A stretch of 21,802 bases of DNA, taken from contig JAXDLH010000438.1 in the NCBI GenBank assembly GCA_034666705.1, positions 1-21,802 on the forward strand, written 5' to 3'. This DNA is from JAXDLH01 sp034666705 (GTDB lineage: Bacteria; Chloroflexota; UBA6077; SHYK01). Below the pieces are notes generated by a model, which worked only from the letters and a program-made list of their open reading frames with translations, was not told the DNA's origin and ran no database searches. Shown piece after piece: positions 14,610 to 21,802 of this stretch (its first letter is position 1; each line of letters opens with the position of its first letter). The position numbers were made by a program, and so were the translations under genes.

Positions 14610-15341
14610 TTAGCTGCCGATCGTTTCGAAGCGGCCGTCCCGAATCGTCACGGTTTTTCCCGAGAGCTCCATCGGAGCTTGCGCGGCTTGCACGAAGAGA
14701 TCTCCAAGCGAGTCGGGCGCCGGGAGCCGGCTGCGCGCCTCCTCCGGGGCCTCTTCGGTAGCGATGGCGCCGCCCGGACTCAGCGCGAGCGAGCAGATGT
14801 TGTGCTCGCGCTCCTCATCGGCGATAAACCGCATGAGGGTGCGAATCGCGTCCTTCGACACCACGTATGCCGCCGCCCCGACGCCGCCACCACCGCCGTG
14901 CATGCCCAGCACGTGGCCGCTGCCCTGCTTGATCATCTGCGGCAGTACGTGCTTCGTGCAGAGGAAAGTCCCCTCCAGGTTGGTCTCGAGCACCCGGTCC
15001 CAGAATGCCTTGTCCATCTCGCGGATTGGCGCCCAGCGCTGCACGCCCCAGTTGAAGTGCGGCACGATCCCCGCGTCGTTGAGCAGGACGTCGACGCGCC
15101 CGAAGCGCGCCACGACCTGCTGCACCATCGCGGCAACCTGGGCTTCGTCGCGAACGTCCGTCACGATCGGGAGCGCCTCGACGTCCATCTCCTCCAGCTC
15201 ACGCGCCACGTTCTTGAGGGCCTCGCCGTCGATGTCGGCGAGCGCGACTTTCATCCCTTGCTTTGCGAATGAGTGCGCTGCGTAGCGCCCAATGCCGCGC
15301 GCCGCGCCGGTGACGATAACGACCTGTCCGTCGAGGGCCAT
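14610..15341 (-). CDS. Short-chain dehydrogenase/reductase-like protein with altered catalytic Ser position
   Basis: 243 residues from ATG with GAGGTGAGAC upstream. The Rossmann signature TGAARGIG is at 11-18, D36 after the second strand suggests NAD(H) preference, and LLNDAG (variant of NNAG) is at 87-91. N121 (LETNLEGTF), Y159 and K163 (AAYVVSK) of the catalytic tetrad are present. The Ser normally 12-13 residues before the Tyr is missing: the stretch reads HVLGMHGGGGGVG. A C-terminal block has the family's SPGG motif at 188-191. Classical members oxidise or reduce alcohols and ketones in the cytoplasm; without the Ser the activity may be reduced, altered, or rescued by another residue. It is divergent from the ABM-domain gene. 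SDR membership is certain; the substrate is not. Confidence 0.88.
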   Translation of the reverse strand: MALDGQVVIVTGAARGIGRYAAHSFAKQGMKVALADIDGEALKNVARELEEMDVEALPIVTDVRDEAQVAAMVQQVVARFGRVDVLLNDAGIVPHFNWGVQRWAPIREMDKAFWDRVLETNLEGTFLCTKHVLPQMIKQGSGHVLGMHGGGGGVGAAAYVVSKDAIRTLMRFIADEEREHNICSLALSPGGAIATEEAPEEARSRLPAPDSLGDLFVQAAQAPMELSGKTVTIRDGRFETIGS

Positions 15342-15482
15342 GTCTCACCTCACTTGTTTTTGGAGCCGCCGTCCCGGCGCCGCATTTCGGGATGGCTGGG
15401 AGCACCGGGCGTGCTCAGTCCGGCCGCATGGTAGCATGCACCCCGACTGCGACGATTCGCCCTTTACGAACGGAGGAGCGCG

Positions 15483-15773
15483 ATGGTCTACGAGATGATG
15501 ATCCGCGAAGTGGCACCGGAGCGGCGCGCCGATTTCATCGAAGCCTACAAAAAGAAGTGGAGCGAGGTCGAACGACCGGGCTGTCGCGGCGTGCGGTTCC
15601 TCTCGTGCATCGAGAAGCCGGAGCGCGTGATCGTGGAGATCTCGTGGGATAGCGTTGAGGCGCACGAGAATGCGCGCAACAACGTTCCCGGCCACGGGAC
15701 GATCCGCGAGGTCGGCGAGGCGTTTCAGGTAACAGGCGAGGGCCCGACCCACTACACGATCGACGAGCTCTAG
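15483..15773 (+). CDS. ABM-domain (antibiotic biosynthesis monooxygenase-like) small protein
   Basis: 96 residues from ATG with a strong GGAGGAG 5 bases upstream. The sequence MVYEMMIREVAPERRADFIEAYKKKW, then RVIVEISWDSVEAHENA, then FQVTGEGPTHYTIDEL, follows the dimeric ferredoxin-like alpha+beta fold of the ABM family. Members include monooxygenases acting on polyketides, heme-degrading enzymes and stress proteins without known activity. No heme-ligand pattern is obvious. It is divergent from the SDR gene, about 140 bp apart, and the two could share control, as pairs of oxidoreductases and ABM proteins often do. Its specific reaction is unknown. Confidence 0.75.
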   Translation: MVYEMMIREVAPERRADFIEAYKKKWSEVERPGCRGVRFLSCIEKPERVIVEISWDSVEAHENARNNVPGHGTIREVGEAFQVTGEGPTHYTIDEL

Positions 15774-15805
15774 CGGGTCAGTTCCCATGCATATTGCCTC
15801 GGTAC

Positions 15806-15864
15806 TGCCGCCCTGAAGGGCGGGCCCAGCCACGGGTCTCGATGGCCCGCCCTTCAGGGCGGCA
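15806..15864. repeat. 21-bp perfect inverted repeat with 17-base loop
   Basis: Arms 15806-15826 and 15844-15864 are perfect reverse complements (start TGCCGCCCTGAAGGGCGGGC). It lies in the 296-bp gap between the ABM gene and a small membrane protein, after the ABM stop, so it may also stop transcription. No T-tract is seen. The rest of the gap (15865-16069) shows nothing I can identify. Confidence 0.75.
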
Positions 15865-16069
15865 TCCCCGTGCCATTCCGCCCACACCGCAACAGCTTCG
15901 ATCATGGACCCACTGGTCGAATTCTCCCGCGCTCAGGCGTATGTTCGTGGTTCCAATTCTCCGCTTCCGGGCGTAGACTTGGATTGTTGGACGGGTTCGC
16001 CGCCCGGCCGCGTGGCCCCCCGGCGCCGTCCTGTAGCGTGGCTGCGCTATGCCGCAGCGGGAGGGCCCC

Positions 16070-16384
16070 ATGCACCTGTCGCGAGCTCCAGCAATCGTGC
16101 TTTGCTGTTTCATGGTGGTAGTGATTGGCGGGTTCTTTACTCTGCCGAGCATCTACGCGGCCACCCAGGGATCCTGGGTCGGCCCGGTCGCAGGATTGAT
16201 CTGGACGTTCTGTCTTCTCGGGGCACTGGTCGCTGCGCTCACGTTCCTGGTGACCTTCGCCATGGATGGTTTCAACATGGCGCGTGACGCGGAGTTGGAC
16301 GAAGGACCCGTCGATCTGGGTGAGCACCGCCGCGTGCGCACCGTGTCAGTACCGCATCGGCCGATCGAGCGCCGAGCGAGCTAA
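16070..16384 (+). CDS. Small two-helix membrane protein, unknown function
   Basis: Start set at ATG 16070, which has GGGAGGG 5 bases upstream; the frame opens seven codons earlier at 16049 without a ribosome site. The 104-residue product begins MHLSRAPAIVLCCFMVVVIGGFF. Membrane segments lie at about 7-30 and 38-66. The tail is hydrophilic, with a charged MARDAELDEGPVDLGEHRR block and a basic end. The first helix could also be read as a signal sequence. No family is recognised. It lies after the ABM gene and before a palindrome at 16403-16456; nothing in the neighbours indicates its job. Confidence 0.6.
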   Translation: MHLSRAPAIVLCCFMVVVIGGFFTLPSIYAATQGSWVGPVAGLIWTFCLLGALVAALTFLVTFAMDGFNMARDAELDEGPVDLGEHRRVRTVSVPHRPIERRAS

Positions 16385-16402
16385 ATCGCGACGGACTGCT
16401 GG

Positions 16403-16456
16403 GAAGCCGGCCGCCTTCCGAGATCCATGCGCAGATCTCGGAAGGCGGCCGGCTTC
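16403..16456. repeat. 23-bp perfect inverted repeat with 8-base loop
   Basis: Arms 16403-16425 and 16434-16456 are perfect reverse complements (start GAAGCCGGCCGCCTTCCG, end GATC). It begins 19 bp after the stop of the small membrane protein and precedes the hydrolase gene on the same strand. It may be a terminator-like hairpin without T-tract or a dispersed palindrome. Confidence 0.8.
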
Positions 16457-16558
16457 GTGCGTGCAGCAGACGGATTTGGGCTCGCCTCATACGCCGTGGC
16501 CGCGGTATTGTTCATCCGGCGTGTGATGATGTCGACCCCGTGCAAGCGGAGGGCTGCG

Positions 16559-17377
16559 ATGCAGGAGCGGATGGTCAGGGCGGATGGGCTGTGGACGCGC
16601 TACCTCGAGGAGGGCAGCGGGCCACCCCTGTTGCTGCTGCACGGCGCCGCCCAGGGCTCCTCGGCCGACGTATGGACCCGCAACCTGGGCCCGCTCGCCA
16701 GTCACGGATTGCGGGTTATCGCGGTCGATCAGCCCGGCTTCGGCGGCAGCGACGACCCGCCGGACTTCGCCCCGAGCTATCGGCAGAATTTCATCACTCC
16801 CCTCCTCGACGCGCTGGGCATCAGCCGCGTCGCTCTCGTGGCCCACTCCCAGGCTGGCGGGCTCGCAATTGGCTACGCGATTGATCACCCGGAGCGCCTC
16901 ACCCACCTCGTCACGCTCAGCACGGGCAGCATCATGCCGCCCACGCCGAGCGGCGAGATGCCCATCTCAGAGGCTGGCGCCAACCCGGATGCCCCCGAGC
17001 CTACGGAGGACGTCATCCGCGGGATCCTCGAGGAGCAGCTCTATCACCACGATCTGATTACGCCGGAGGTAATCCGCCAGCGGCTCGACGTTGCCGTCGG
17101 CCACAACCACGAGGCGTGGCAGAGGCGCATTCGTGCCCAACGCGCTGCCGGGGGCGGCGGTGGGCTTCCGGCGTGGAAGCGGATTGCCCAGGTGAAGGTG
17201 CCGATGCTCGCCATGTGGGGTGCGGGCGATGAGAACCTGGCGGCTCAACGAGTGCCGGTATTCCGCGAGGTGTACCCATCCATTCAGGCTGAGCTATTGG
17301 ACCACGCGAAGCACCTCATGCAATGGGACCGTGCCGACGAAGTGGTGCGGCTGACCACGGAGTTTCTGGCCTCGTGA
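16559..17377 (+). CDS. Alpha/beta hydrolase, meta-cleavage-product-hydrolase-like
   Basis: Start set at ATG 16559, with GGAGGG 6 bases upstream. The frame is open back to 16427, but that start lies inside the palindrome. The 272-residue product has the oxyanion block LLLHGAAQGSS (25-35), the nucleophile elbow AHSQAGG (S97), the acid D224 in GAGDEN, and the base H252 in DHAKHLMQW, in standard order. The HGAAQG block and the overall layout resemble C-C bond hydrolases of the MhpC/BphD type, though general esterases share much of this. It acts in the cytoplasm (no signal peptide). The TGA overlaps the GTG of the next gene (GTGA), so the hydrolase and the DUF427 protein are made together. This coupling suggests a shared pathway; the substrate is unknown. 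Confidence 0.85.
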   Translation: MQERMVRADGLWTRYLEEGSGPPLLLLHGAAQGSSADVWTRNLGPLASHGLRVIAVDQPGFGGSDDPPDFAPSYRQNFITPLLDALGISRVALVAHSQAGGLAIGYAIDHPERLTHLVTLSTGSIMPPTPSGEMPISEAGANPDAPEPTEDVIRGILEEQLYHHDLITPEVIRQRLDVAVGHNHEAWQRRIRAQRAAGGGGGLPAWKRIAQVKVPMLAMWGAGDENLAAQRVPVFREVYPSIQAELLDHAKHLMQWDRADEVVRLTTEFLAS

Positions 17378-18180
17378 CGCAGCCTGCCGCCATACGGCCG
17401 ACCGGTCAAGAGCCGCCGCCGGACTCCCGGTTCGAGGTCGAGCCGAGCTCACGCTGGGTCCGCGTCGAGCTCGGCGGCGCGATCATCGCGGACAGCAAGC
17501 GGGTGCTGCTACTGCGTGAGCATGGCCAGTTGCCCGTCTACTGCTTCCCCATGGCTGACGTGCGAATGGAGCTCCTCACCCCAGCGGCCACGCGGGCGCC
17601 AGCTCTGCATGGCGAGGCGTCGTTCTGGAGCGTGCGGGTTGGCCAGCGCGTCGTGACCGATGCGGCGTGGGCCTATCTGGAGCCGGGGACCGCGCTGCGG
17701 CAGATCGCCGGCCACGTCGCCTTCGCCTGGGACCTCATGGATCACTGGTACGAGGAGGCGGAAGAGGTCTTCGCCCATCCGCGCGATCCCTACGCCCGCG
17801 TCGATGCGCTTGCGAGCATCCGGCAGGTGCGCGTCGTGGTCGACGGCATCACCGTTGCGGATTCCAACCGGTCGTATCTCCTGTTCGAGACCGGCGCGCC
17901 CACCCGCTACTACGTTCCACCGGCCGACGTGCGCATGGAGCTGCTCACGCCGACCGAGGCGCATACCCGCTGCCCGTACAAGGGGCTCGCGTCGTACTGG
18001 TCTGTGCAGACCGGCGAGCGTATCCACGAGAACCTGGCTTGGAGCTATGCCGACCCGATTCCAGAGTGCCCAAAAATTCGCGGTTTGATCGCATTCTTCA
18101 ATGAAAAGGTCGACCTCTTCGTCGACGGTGAGCTGCAAGAGCGGCCCGCGACGAAATGGCGGACCCGCCGCATTGTGTAG
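17374..18180 (+). CDS. Tandem DUF427 (PF04248) protein, copy A
   Basis: Start set at GTG 17374, which overlaps the hydrolase TGA (GTGA), rather than the frame's earlier opening at 17323. The product has 268 residues and two DUF427 domains, at about 23-123 and 147-252. Domain 2 carries the intact block HTRCPYKGLASYW at 197-209. Domain 1 has lost it: the same place reads TRAPALHGEASFW at 73-85, with no Cys, Tyr or Lys. Both halves share VRVELGG/VRVVVDG, DVRMELLTP and a beta-rich pattern. DUF427 is a small all-beta family with no settled function, so none is assigned. The two-domain layout is seen in other bacteria. A close paralogue follows on the same strand 79 bp later. Confidence 0.82.
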   Translation: MTQPAAIRPTGQEPPPDSRFEVEPSSRWVRVELGGAIIADSKRVLLLREHGQLPVYCFPMADVRMELLTPAATRAPALHGEASFWSVRVGQRVVTDAAWAYLEPGTALRQIAGHVAFAWDLMDHWYEEAEEVFAHPRDPYARVDALASIRQVRVVVDGITVADSNRSYLLFETGAPTRYYVPPADVRMELLTPTEAHTRCPYKGLASYWSVQTGERIHENLAWSYADPIPECPKIRGLIAFFNEKVDLFVDGELQERPATKWRTRRIV

Positions 18181-18259
18181 CGGCGCGGGAAGGATCCGGT
18201 GCCGCCGTCGCGTTCCAGAGAGAGAATCGCCCGAGACCCTGCGTTGAGGAGTCGAGATC

Positions 18260-19063
18260 ATGGCCCAGACCGCAACCCCGCCCGTTCGACAGCGGGACCC
18301 GAACCATCGCGTGGACGTCGAGCCCAGCCCGCGCCGGGTGCGCGTCGAGTTCAATGGCCAGACCATCGCGGATAGCACGCGCGTCCTGCTGCTCCGTGAG
18401 ACCCGCCATCTGCCGGTCTATTACTTCCCCATGGATGACGTGCGGATGGAGTTGCTTACACCAACCGACAACCACACGACGTGTCCCTACAAGGGCGAGG
18501 CATCGTACTGGACGATCAAGGTCGGCGATCGGGAGTCGGTCGATGCCGTGTGGGGCTACCTGGATCCGCCTCCGGACCGGCAGGACATCAAGGGCCACCT
18601 GGCGTTCTACTGGGATCGCATGGACCACTGGTATGAAGAGGCCGAAGAGGTCTTCAAGCACCCGCGCGACCCGTATCATCGCGTCGACGCAATCCAGAGC
18701 AGCCGGCACGTGCGCATCGTGGTCAATGGCGAGACGGTGGCCGACACCGCGCGCCCCTGTCTCCTCTTCGAGACGGGCCATCCCACCCGCTACTACATCC
18801 CGCAAGACGACGTCCGCATGGATCTGCTCGCACCGACCGAGACCCATTCCGTCTGTCCGTACAAGGGACAGGCGTCGTACTGGTCTGCGAACGTTAATGG
18901 CGAGGCGGCGCGCAACATCGCGTGGGGTTACCTGAACCCGATCGCCGAGTGCCCAAAGATCAAGGGGTTGGTCTCGTTCTTCAACGAGAAGGTCGACGTC
19001 TACGTCGACGGGGAGTTGCAGGAGCGACCGGTTACGGGGTGGTCCAACCGGACTGTCGAGTAA
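18260..19063 (+). CDS. Tandem DUF427 (PF04248) protein, copy B
   Basis: 267 residues from ATG with GAGGAG upstream. Two DUF427 domains are present, and both keep the motif: NHTTCPYKGEASYW with CPYKG at 75-79, and HSVCPYKGQASYW with CPYKG at 199-203. The protein matches copy A along its whole length, including the inter-domain block MDHWYEEAEEVF and HPRDPY, and the C-terminal KGLVSFFNEKVDVYVDGELQE. It therefore arose by tandem gene duplication of an already two-domain gene. As both its motifs are intact it is likely the functional reference copy. Function of the family is unknown; no signal peptide or membrane segment is visible. Confidence 0.85.
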   Translation: MAQTATPPVRQRDPNHRVDVEPSPRRVRVEFNGQTIADSTRVLLLRETRHLPVYYFPMDDVRMELLTPTDNHTTCPYKGEASYWTIKVGDRESVDAVWGYLDPPPDRQDIKGHLAFYWDRMDHWYEEAEEVFKHPRDPYHRVDAIQSSRHVRIVVNGETVADTARPCLLFETGHPTRYYIPQDDVRMDLLAPTETHSVCPYKGQASYWSANVNGEAARNIAWGYLNPIAECPKIKGLVSFFNEKVDVYVDGELQERPVTGWSNRTVE

Positions 19064-19196
19064 CAACGATTCCAGGCCCGTCCGACGCCCCGCGGTTCTT
19101 GCCTGCCATACACTGACCATGGGTCGCGGTCAGATAAGGGCATCGGTGTGCACAGTGTGCGGAATTGCCGGATTCCGTGCGCTCGCCGCGCTAGCG

Positions 19197-19230
19197 CGTG
19201 AGGGATAGGACTGGAGGCGCGTCCCTCACG
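19197..19230. terminator. 9-bp stem between convergent DUF427 and response regulator genes
   Basis: CGTGAGGGA (19197-19205) pairs with TCCCTCACG (19222-19230) around a 16-base loop. It lies just past the stop of the response regulator and 134 bp after copy B, in a convergent gap (19064-19239). There is no clear T-tract, so terminator function is weak inference. The rest of the gap shows nothing I can identify. Confidence 0.3.
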
Positions 19231-19239
19231 GGGCTGTGC

Positions 19240-19620
19240 TTATGCCGCCCCGCAGAGGCGCTCTACCACGTTCACGAGATCGTCGATCTCGAAGGGCTTG
19301 GCAAGATAGCCGTCGGCGCCGATCTCCTTGGCCCAGCCCTGTGCGTCCTGCGCTGCCGTCATCACCGCAATCTTGGGCTTGGCCACGCGATCCTTGATCT
19401 GCTCGGCGAAACCCCAGCCATCCAGGACCGGCATACGCATGTCCAGCAGCACCAGAGAGGGCGCCGCGCGATCCAGAACCTGGAGGGCTTCGGCCCCATT
19501 CGTCGCGGTTTCGACCCGGTAGCCTTCGAGCTCCAGAATCTCGGACACGACCGCCAGGATGGTGGGATCGTCGTCGACCACCAGAATCTGGCACGTTTTC
19601 GGCGGTGCTTGCGCCGTCAC
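19240..19620 (-). CDS. Single-domain response regulator (CheY-like)
   Basis: 126 residues from GTG with GGGAG 7 bases upstream. It is a lone receiver domain: acidic pair DDD at 16-18, phospho-acceptor D60 in LVLLDMRMPVLDG, T88 in VMTAA and K108 in LAKPFE, all as in active receivers. There is no output domain, so it would act by protein contact or as a phosphate relay, in the cytoplasm. The neighbouring gene, starting about 490 bp away on the other strand, encodes a hybrid kinase with a disabled N-terminal receiver; the lone regulator is an obvious candidate partner, but this is inference from position only. Confidence 0.92.
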   Translation of the reverse strand: MTAQAPPKTCQILVVDDDPTILAVVSEILELEGYRVETATNGAEALQVLDRAAPSLVLLDMRMPVLDGWGFAEQIKDRVAKPKIAVMTAAQDAQGWAKEIGADGYLAKPFEIDDLVNVVERLCGAA

Positions 19621-20106
19621 GTTGCTACTCCCGCGCCCGAACTCGGGCGGGTGCTGGCGCGTTGCGCAGATGCGGCGCGCGTTCCCCTTGTTTGACTATG
19701 ATCGACACCACTGCGGCCGCAAAGCAGGGTCAGACCGGTAAACTCGATTCCTGGCGCGTTTCAAGATACCACAGGTCAACCGCGGCACCACCCATCAGCG
19801 TTTCCGTGTTGTCCATACTCTGCGCGCTCACGGAGTCGTGGCTGGCGGAGCGACGGTCGCGCAAGAAGTAGTCGAATCTATCCTAGCAGGCGAAGCGCAC
19901 GGCGGCCGGCGTTAGACTGTTATGTGCATCACATTTCGGCCTCATTCCGTGCACTCTGCGTATGGCCGGTGTGGGCAATGACAACGAGGCCCCTATCGAG
20001 GGATCTGAAGCCCTGAACCCGGCGACTGGCGACCGACTCTGGCGTTGGACACAATCGACCATAGTTCCGACTCTACTCTTACAGCCCCGAGGGTGATCTG
20101 ACCGGT
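19621..20106. other. 486-bp divergent gap between response regulator and hybrid kinase
   Basis: It holds a small stem CCCGA/TCGGG (19636-19647) just before the regulator's ribosome site, a TTGGAC at 20045-20050 and a TACTCT at 20074-20079 that do not pair at a proper promoter spacing. A 44-codon frame at 19962-20096 has no ribosome site. I see no other gene. Promoters for both neighbours must lie here but I cannot place them. Confidence 0.4.
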
Positions 20107-21802
20107 ATGCACGTCCTGGTCGTCGACGACGATCCTGAACATCGCACTGCCCTGAGCACGGCACTTTATGGACGCGGCCACGAGGTGAGCGAGGCCGCCG
20201 ACGGCGAGGCTGCGCTCTGGCTTGCCCAGGAGCGGCCGTTTGCCATCGTGCTCGCGAGCGTGCAGCTACGGCGGCTGGACGGGGTGGAGCTGTGCCGCCG
20301 CATTCGCGCACTCCCAAATGGCGATCTCCCCGTCGTTCTGCTCATGGCGCCACGCAGCCGTCCGGAGGACGTTCGTCCACTGCTCGAGGCCGGCGCGAAT
20401 GACTATCTTCCGAAACCCGTAGACGTCATCACGTTCGGCCAGCGATTGGCGGTTGCGGAACGGCTGGCGGAGACCGTCGCCCAGCGGGGCCGCGCCCCGG
20501 GGAGATCGGGCGCGGATGACGCAGCGCTGCGTGCAAGTGAGGAGCGGTACCGCTCGCTCGTCGAGGCATCGCCGGATGGTATTGCCATCCAACGCGAAGG
20601 CCTGATCGTCTTCGTCAACGCAAGCGGGGTGCGGCTGCTCGGCGCTGCCTCACCTGACGAGTTGGTTGGCCGCCCGCTTCTCGATTTCGTGCACTCGGAC
20701 TATCGCGAAATCGTTGGCCGGCGCCTCGAGGACCTTGGCGATGGTGACGGCTGTGCCGCCACCGTTGAAGAGAAACTGGTCCGGCTGGATGGCTCCGAGT
20801 TCGACGTGGAGTTGACCTGCACGCCGGTGATCTTCGACGACGTGCGGTCAGTGCAGCTCATTCTGCGCGACGTGTCCGAGCGCAAGCGGGCCCAGATCGC
20901 CCTCGACCGGATGGAGGAGCAGTTCCGGCGCGCGCAGCGAATCGAAGTCATCGGCCGCGTGGCAGGGGAAGTTGCCCACGATTTCAACAACCTGCTCGCG
21001 CCGCTTGCTGGCTATCCGGAGCTCATCAAGGCGCAGCTCGGCCCTGACCATCCGGCCCGGCAGTACTGCGACGCGATGCTCGATGCGGCGCGGCAGATGG
21101 CCATCATCAACGAGGATCTGCTCTCCCTCGGTCGGCAGGGTCACTTCGAGCGCGAGCCAACCGATTTGCGTGCCCTCATTCGCCCCGCGGTCGATCGGGC
21201 GCTCGGAGCCGCCATGCCCGCGACACTGCAGCTCGTGGTGCACGTCGATCCCAATCTGATGCCGGTGTTCGCGGCTTCCGCGCAGCTCCAACGAGTCATT
21301 GCGAATCTCGTGACGAATGCGCGCGAAGCGATGAGTGACCGCGGGGTGCTGACAGTTGGGGCAGTGAACGTGTACCTGGACCAGCCCATCGGCCGGCATG
21401 CAACCGTTGCCATCGGTGAGTACGTGCGGCTGGACGTCGCAGATACTGGCGTCGGGATCCCGCCGGAGTTGCGCAGCGAGGTATTCGATGCCTTCTTCAC
21501 GACGAAGACGGGCGCGCGGCGCCGCGGCTCAGGCCTGGGGCTGAGCGTGGCGGAGAGCATCGTCGAGGATCACGGTGGATGCATCGACCTCGAGAGCACC
21601 ATTGGCGCCGGGTCGGTGTTCAGCGTGTACCTGCCGATCTATCGCGAGTTGCCGCCAACGCCGCCCGACGAGGTTGAGCGTGGCACTGAGTCGGTCCTCG
21701 TCGTCGACGACGATCCCGTGCAGCGGGAGGTATCGGAGCGTTTGCTAGGCAGCCTCGGCTACGACGTGCGGGCGGTGCCGAGCGGCGAAGCGGCAATCGA
21801 CT
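20107..21802 (+). CDS. Hybrid sensor histidine kinase (REC-PAS-HisKA-HATPase-REC), C-terminus cut by window end
   Basis: Translated directly from ATG 20107 to the window end, 565 complete codons with no stop. The upstream GAGGG is 13 bases away, longer than ideal. Domains in order: receiver 1-115, PAS about 144-258 (EERYRSLVEASPDGIAIQ ... LILRDVSERKRA), dimerisation/phospho-acceptor H291 in EVAHDFNNLLAPLAGY, HATPase with N404 (VIANLVTNAREAM), D446 (DVADTGVGIPPE), FDAFFTTK and G474 (GSGLGLSVAESIV), then a second receiver from about 529 (SVLVVDDDPVQ). The HDFNN type is a soluble PAS-linked kinase; no membrane segment is seen, so it senses a cytoplasmic signal. The first receiver has DDD at 7-9 and K103, but S51 replaces the phospho-acceptor Asp (VLASVQLRRLDG), and the conserved Thr is lost. 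It may act as a pseudo-receiver. Confidence 0.9.
   Translation, partial: MHVLVVDDDPEHRTALSTALYGRGHEVSEAADGEAALWLAQERPFAIVLASVQLRRLDGVELCRRIRALPNGDLPVVLLMAPRSRPEDVRPLLEAGANDYLPKPVDVITFGQRLAVAERLAETVAQRGRAPGRSGADDAALRASEERYRSLVEASPDGIAIQREGLIVFVNASGVRLLGAASPDELVGRPLLDFVHSDYREIVGRRLEDLGDGDGCAATVEEKLVRLDGSEFDVELTCTPVIFDDVRSVQLILRDVSERKRAQIALDRMEEQFRRAQRIEVIGRVAGEVAHDFNNLLAPLAGYPELIKAQLGPDHPARQYCDAMLDAARQMAIINEDLLSLGRQGHFEREPTDLRALIRPAVDRALGAAMPATLQLVVHVDPNLMPVFAASAQLQRVIANLVTNAREAMSDRGVLTVGAVNVYLDQPIGRHATVAIGEYVRLDVADTGVGIPPELRSEVFDAFFTTKTGARRRGSGLGLSVAESIVEDHGGCIDLESTIGAGSVFSVYLPIYRELPPTPPDEVERGTESVLVVDDDPVQREVSERLLGSLGYDVRAVPSGEAAID

Noticed and set aside
19962..20096. 44-codon plus-strand frame ending 10 bases before the hybrid kinase start
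   Set aside because: No Shine-Dalgarno and no motif; a leader peptide is possible but cannot be supported.
1..21802. CRISPR arrays, tRNA or rRNA genes, prophage or transposase genes
   Set aside because: I looked on both strands for regular spaced repeats, CCA-ended cloverleafs and transposase motifs and found none.

Overview
The window is 21.8 kb of high-GC bacterial DNA, densely coded on both strands, with GTG starts common and Shine-Dalgarno sites of the GGAGG type. The gene families present suggest a high-GC Gram-positive-like or Chloroflexota bacterium: DUF3352 secreted proteins, small membrane proteins with a YWRGR motif, tandem DUF427 proteins, and a copper locus in which CopC and CopD are fused to a cytochrome c. 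No 16S rRNA or other taxonomic marker is present, so the phylum is an inference from gene content only. No tRNA, rRNA, CRISPR array, phage gene or transposase was recognised.

Layout. (1) 1-3690, minus strand: three exported phosphoesterases in a row, namely a phospholipase C/acid phosphatase-type enzyme, a PhoD-type alkaline phosphatase overlapping it by 7 bp, and a metallophosphoesterase cut by the window edge. A Pho-box-like site lies upstream of the first gene, so this looks like a phosphate-scavenging operon. (2) 3.9-7.4 kb: a small Pro/Ala/Ser-rich protein with an LPERDALSLL motif, an exported polysaccharide deacetylase, a DUF3352 secreted protein on the minus strand, and a small two-helix membrane protein. 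(3) 7.65-11.12 kb: a plus-strand copper locus with a His-rich membrane protein, an exported protein whose predicted mature N-terminus is His, and a 764-residue CopC-CopD-YtkA/FixH-like-cytochrome c fusion. A 158-bp element with terminal inverted repeats and a 5-bp flanking repeat sits at the fusion's stop codon. (4) 11.3-16.4 kb: a C45-type autoproteolytic peptidase/acyltransferase, dephospho-CoA kinase (coaE), methionine aminopeptidase (map), an SDR protein that appears to lack the catalytic Ser, an ABM-domain protein and a small membrane protein. Long perfect palindromes lie between several of these. (5) 16.5-19.1 kb: an alpha/beta hydrolase translationally coupled to a two-domain DUF427 protein, followed by a second, paralogous two-domain DUF427 protein. 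(6) 19.2-21.8 kb: a stand-alone response regulator (minus) and, divergently, a hybrid histidine kinase (REC-PAS-HisKA-HATPase-REC, cut by the window end) whose N-terminal receiver lacks the phospho-acceptor Asp.

The strongest candidates for something new are the copper/cytochrome fusion locus, the doubly duplicated DUF427 pair coupled to a hydrolase, the MITE-like element at a stop codon, and the small LPERDALSLL protein. None can be confirmed without database searches.
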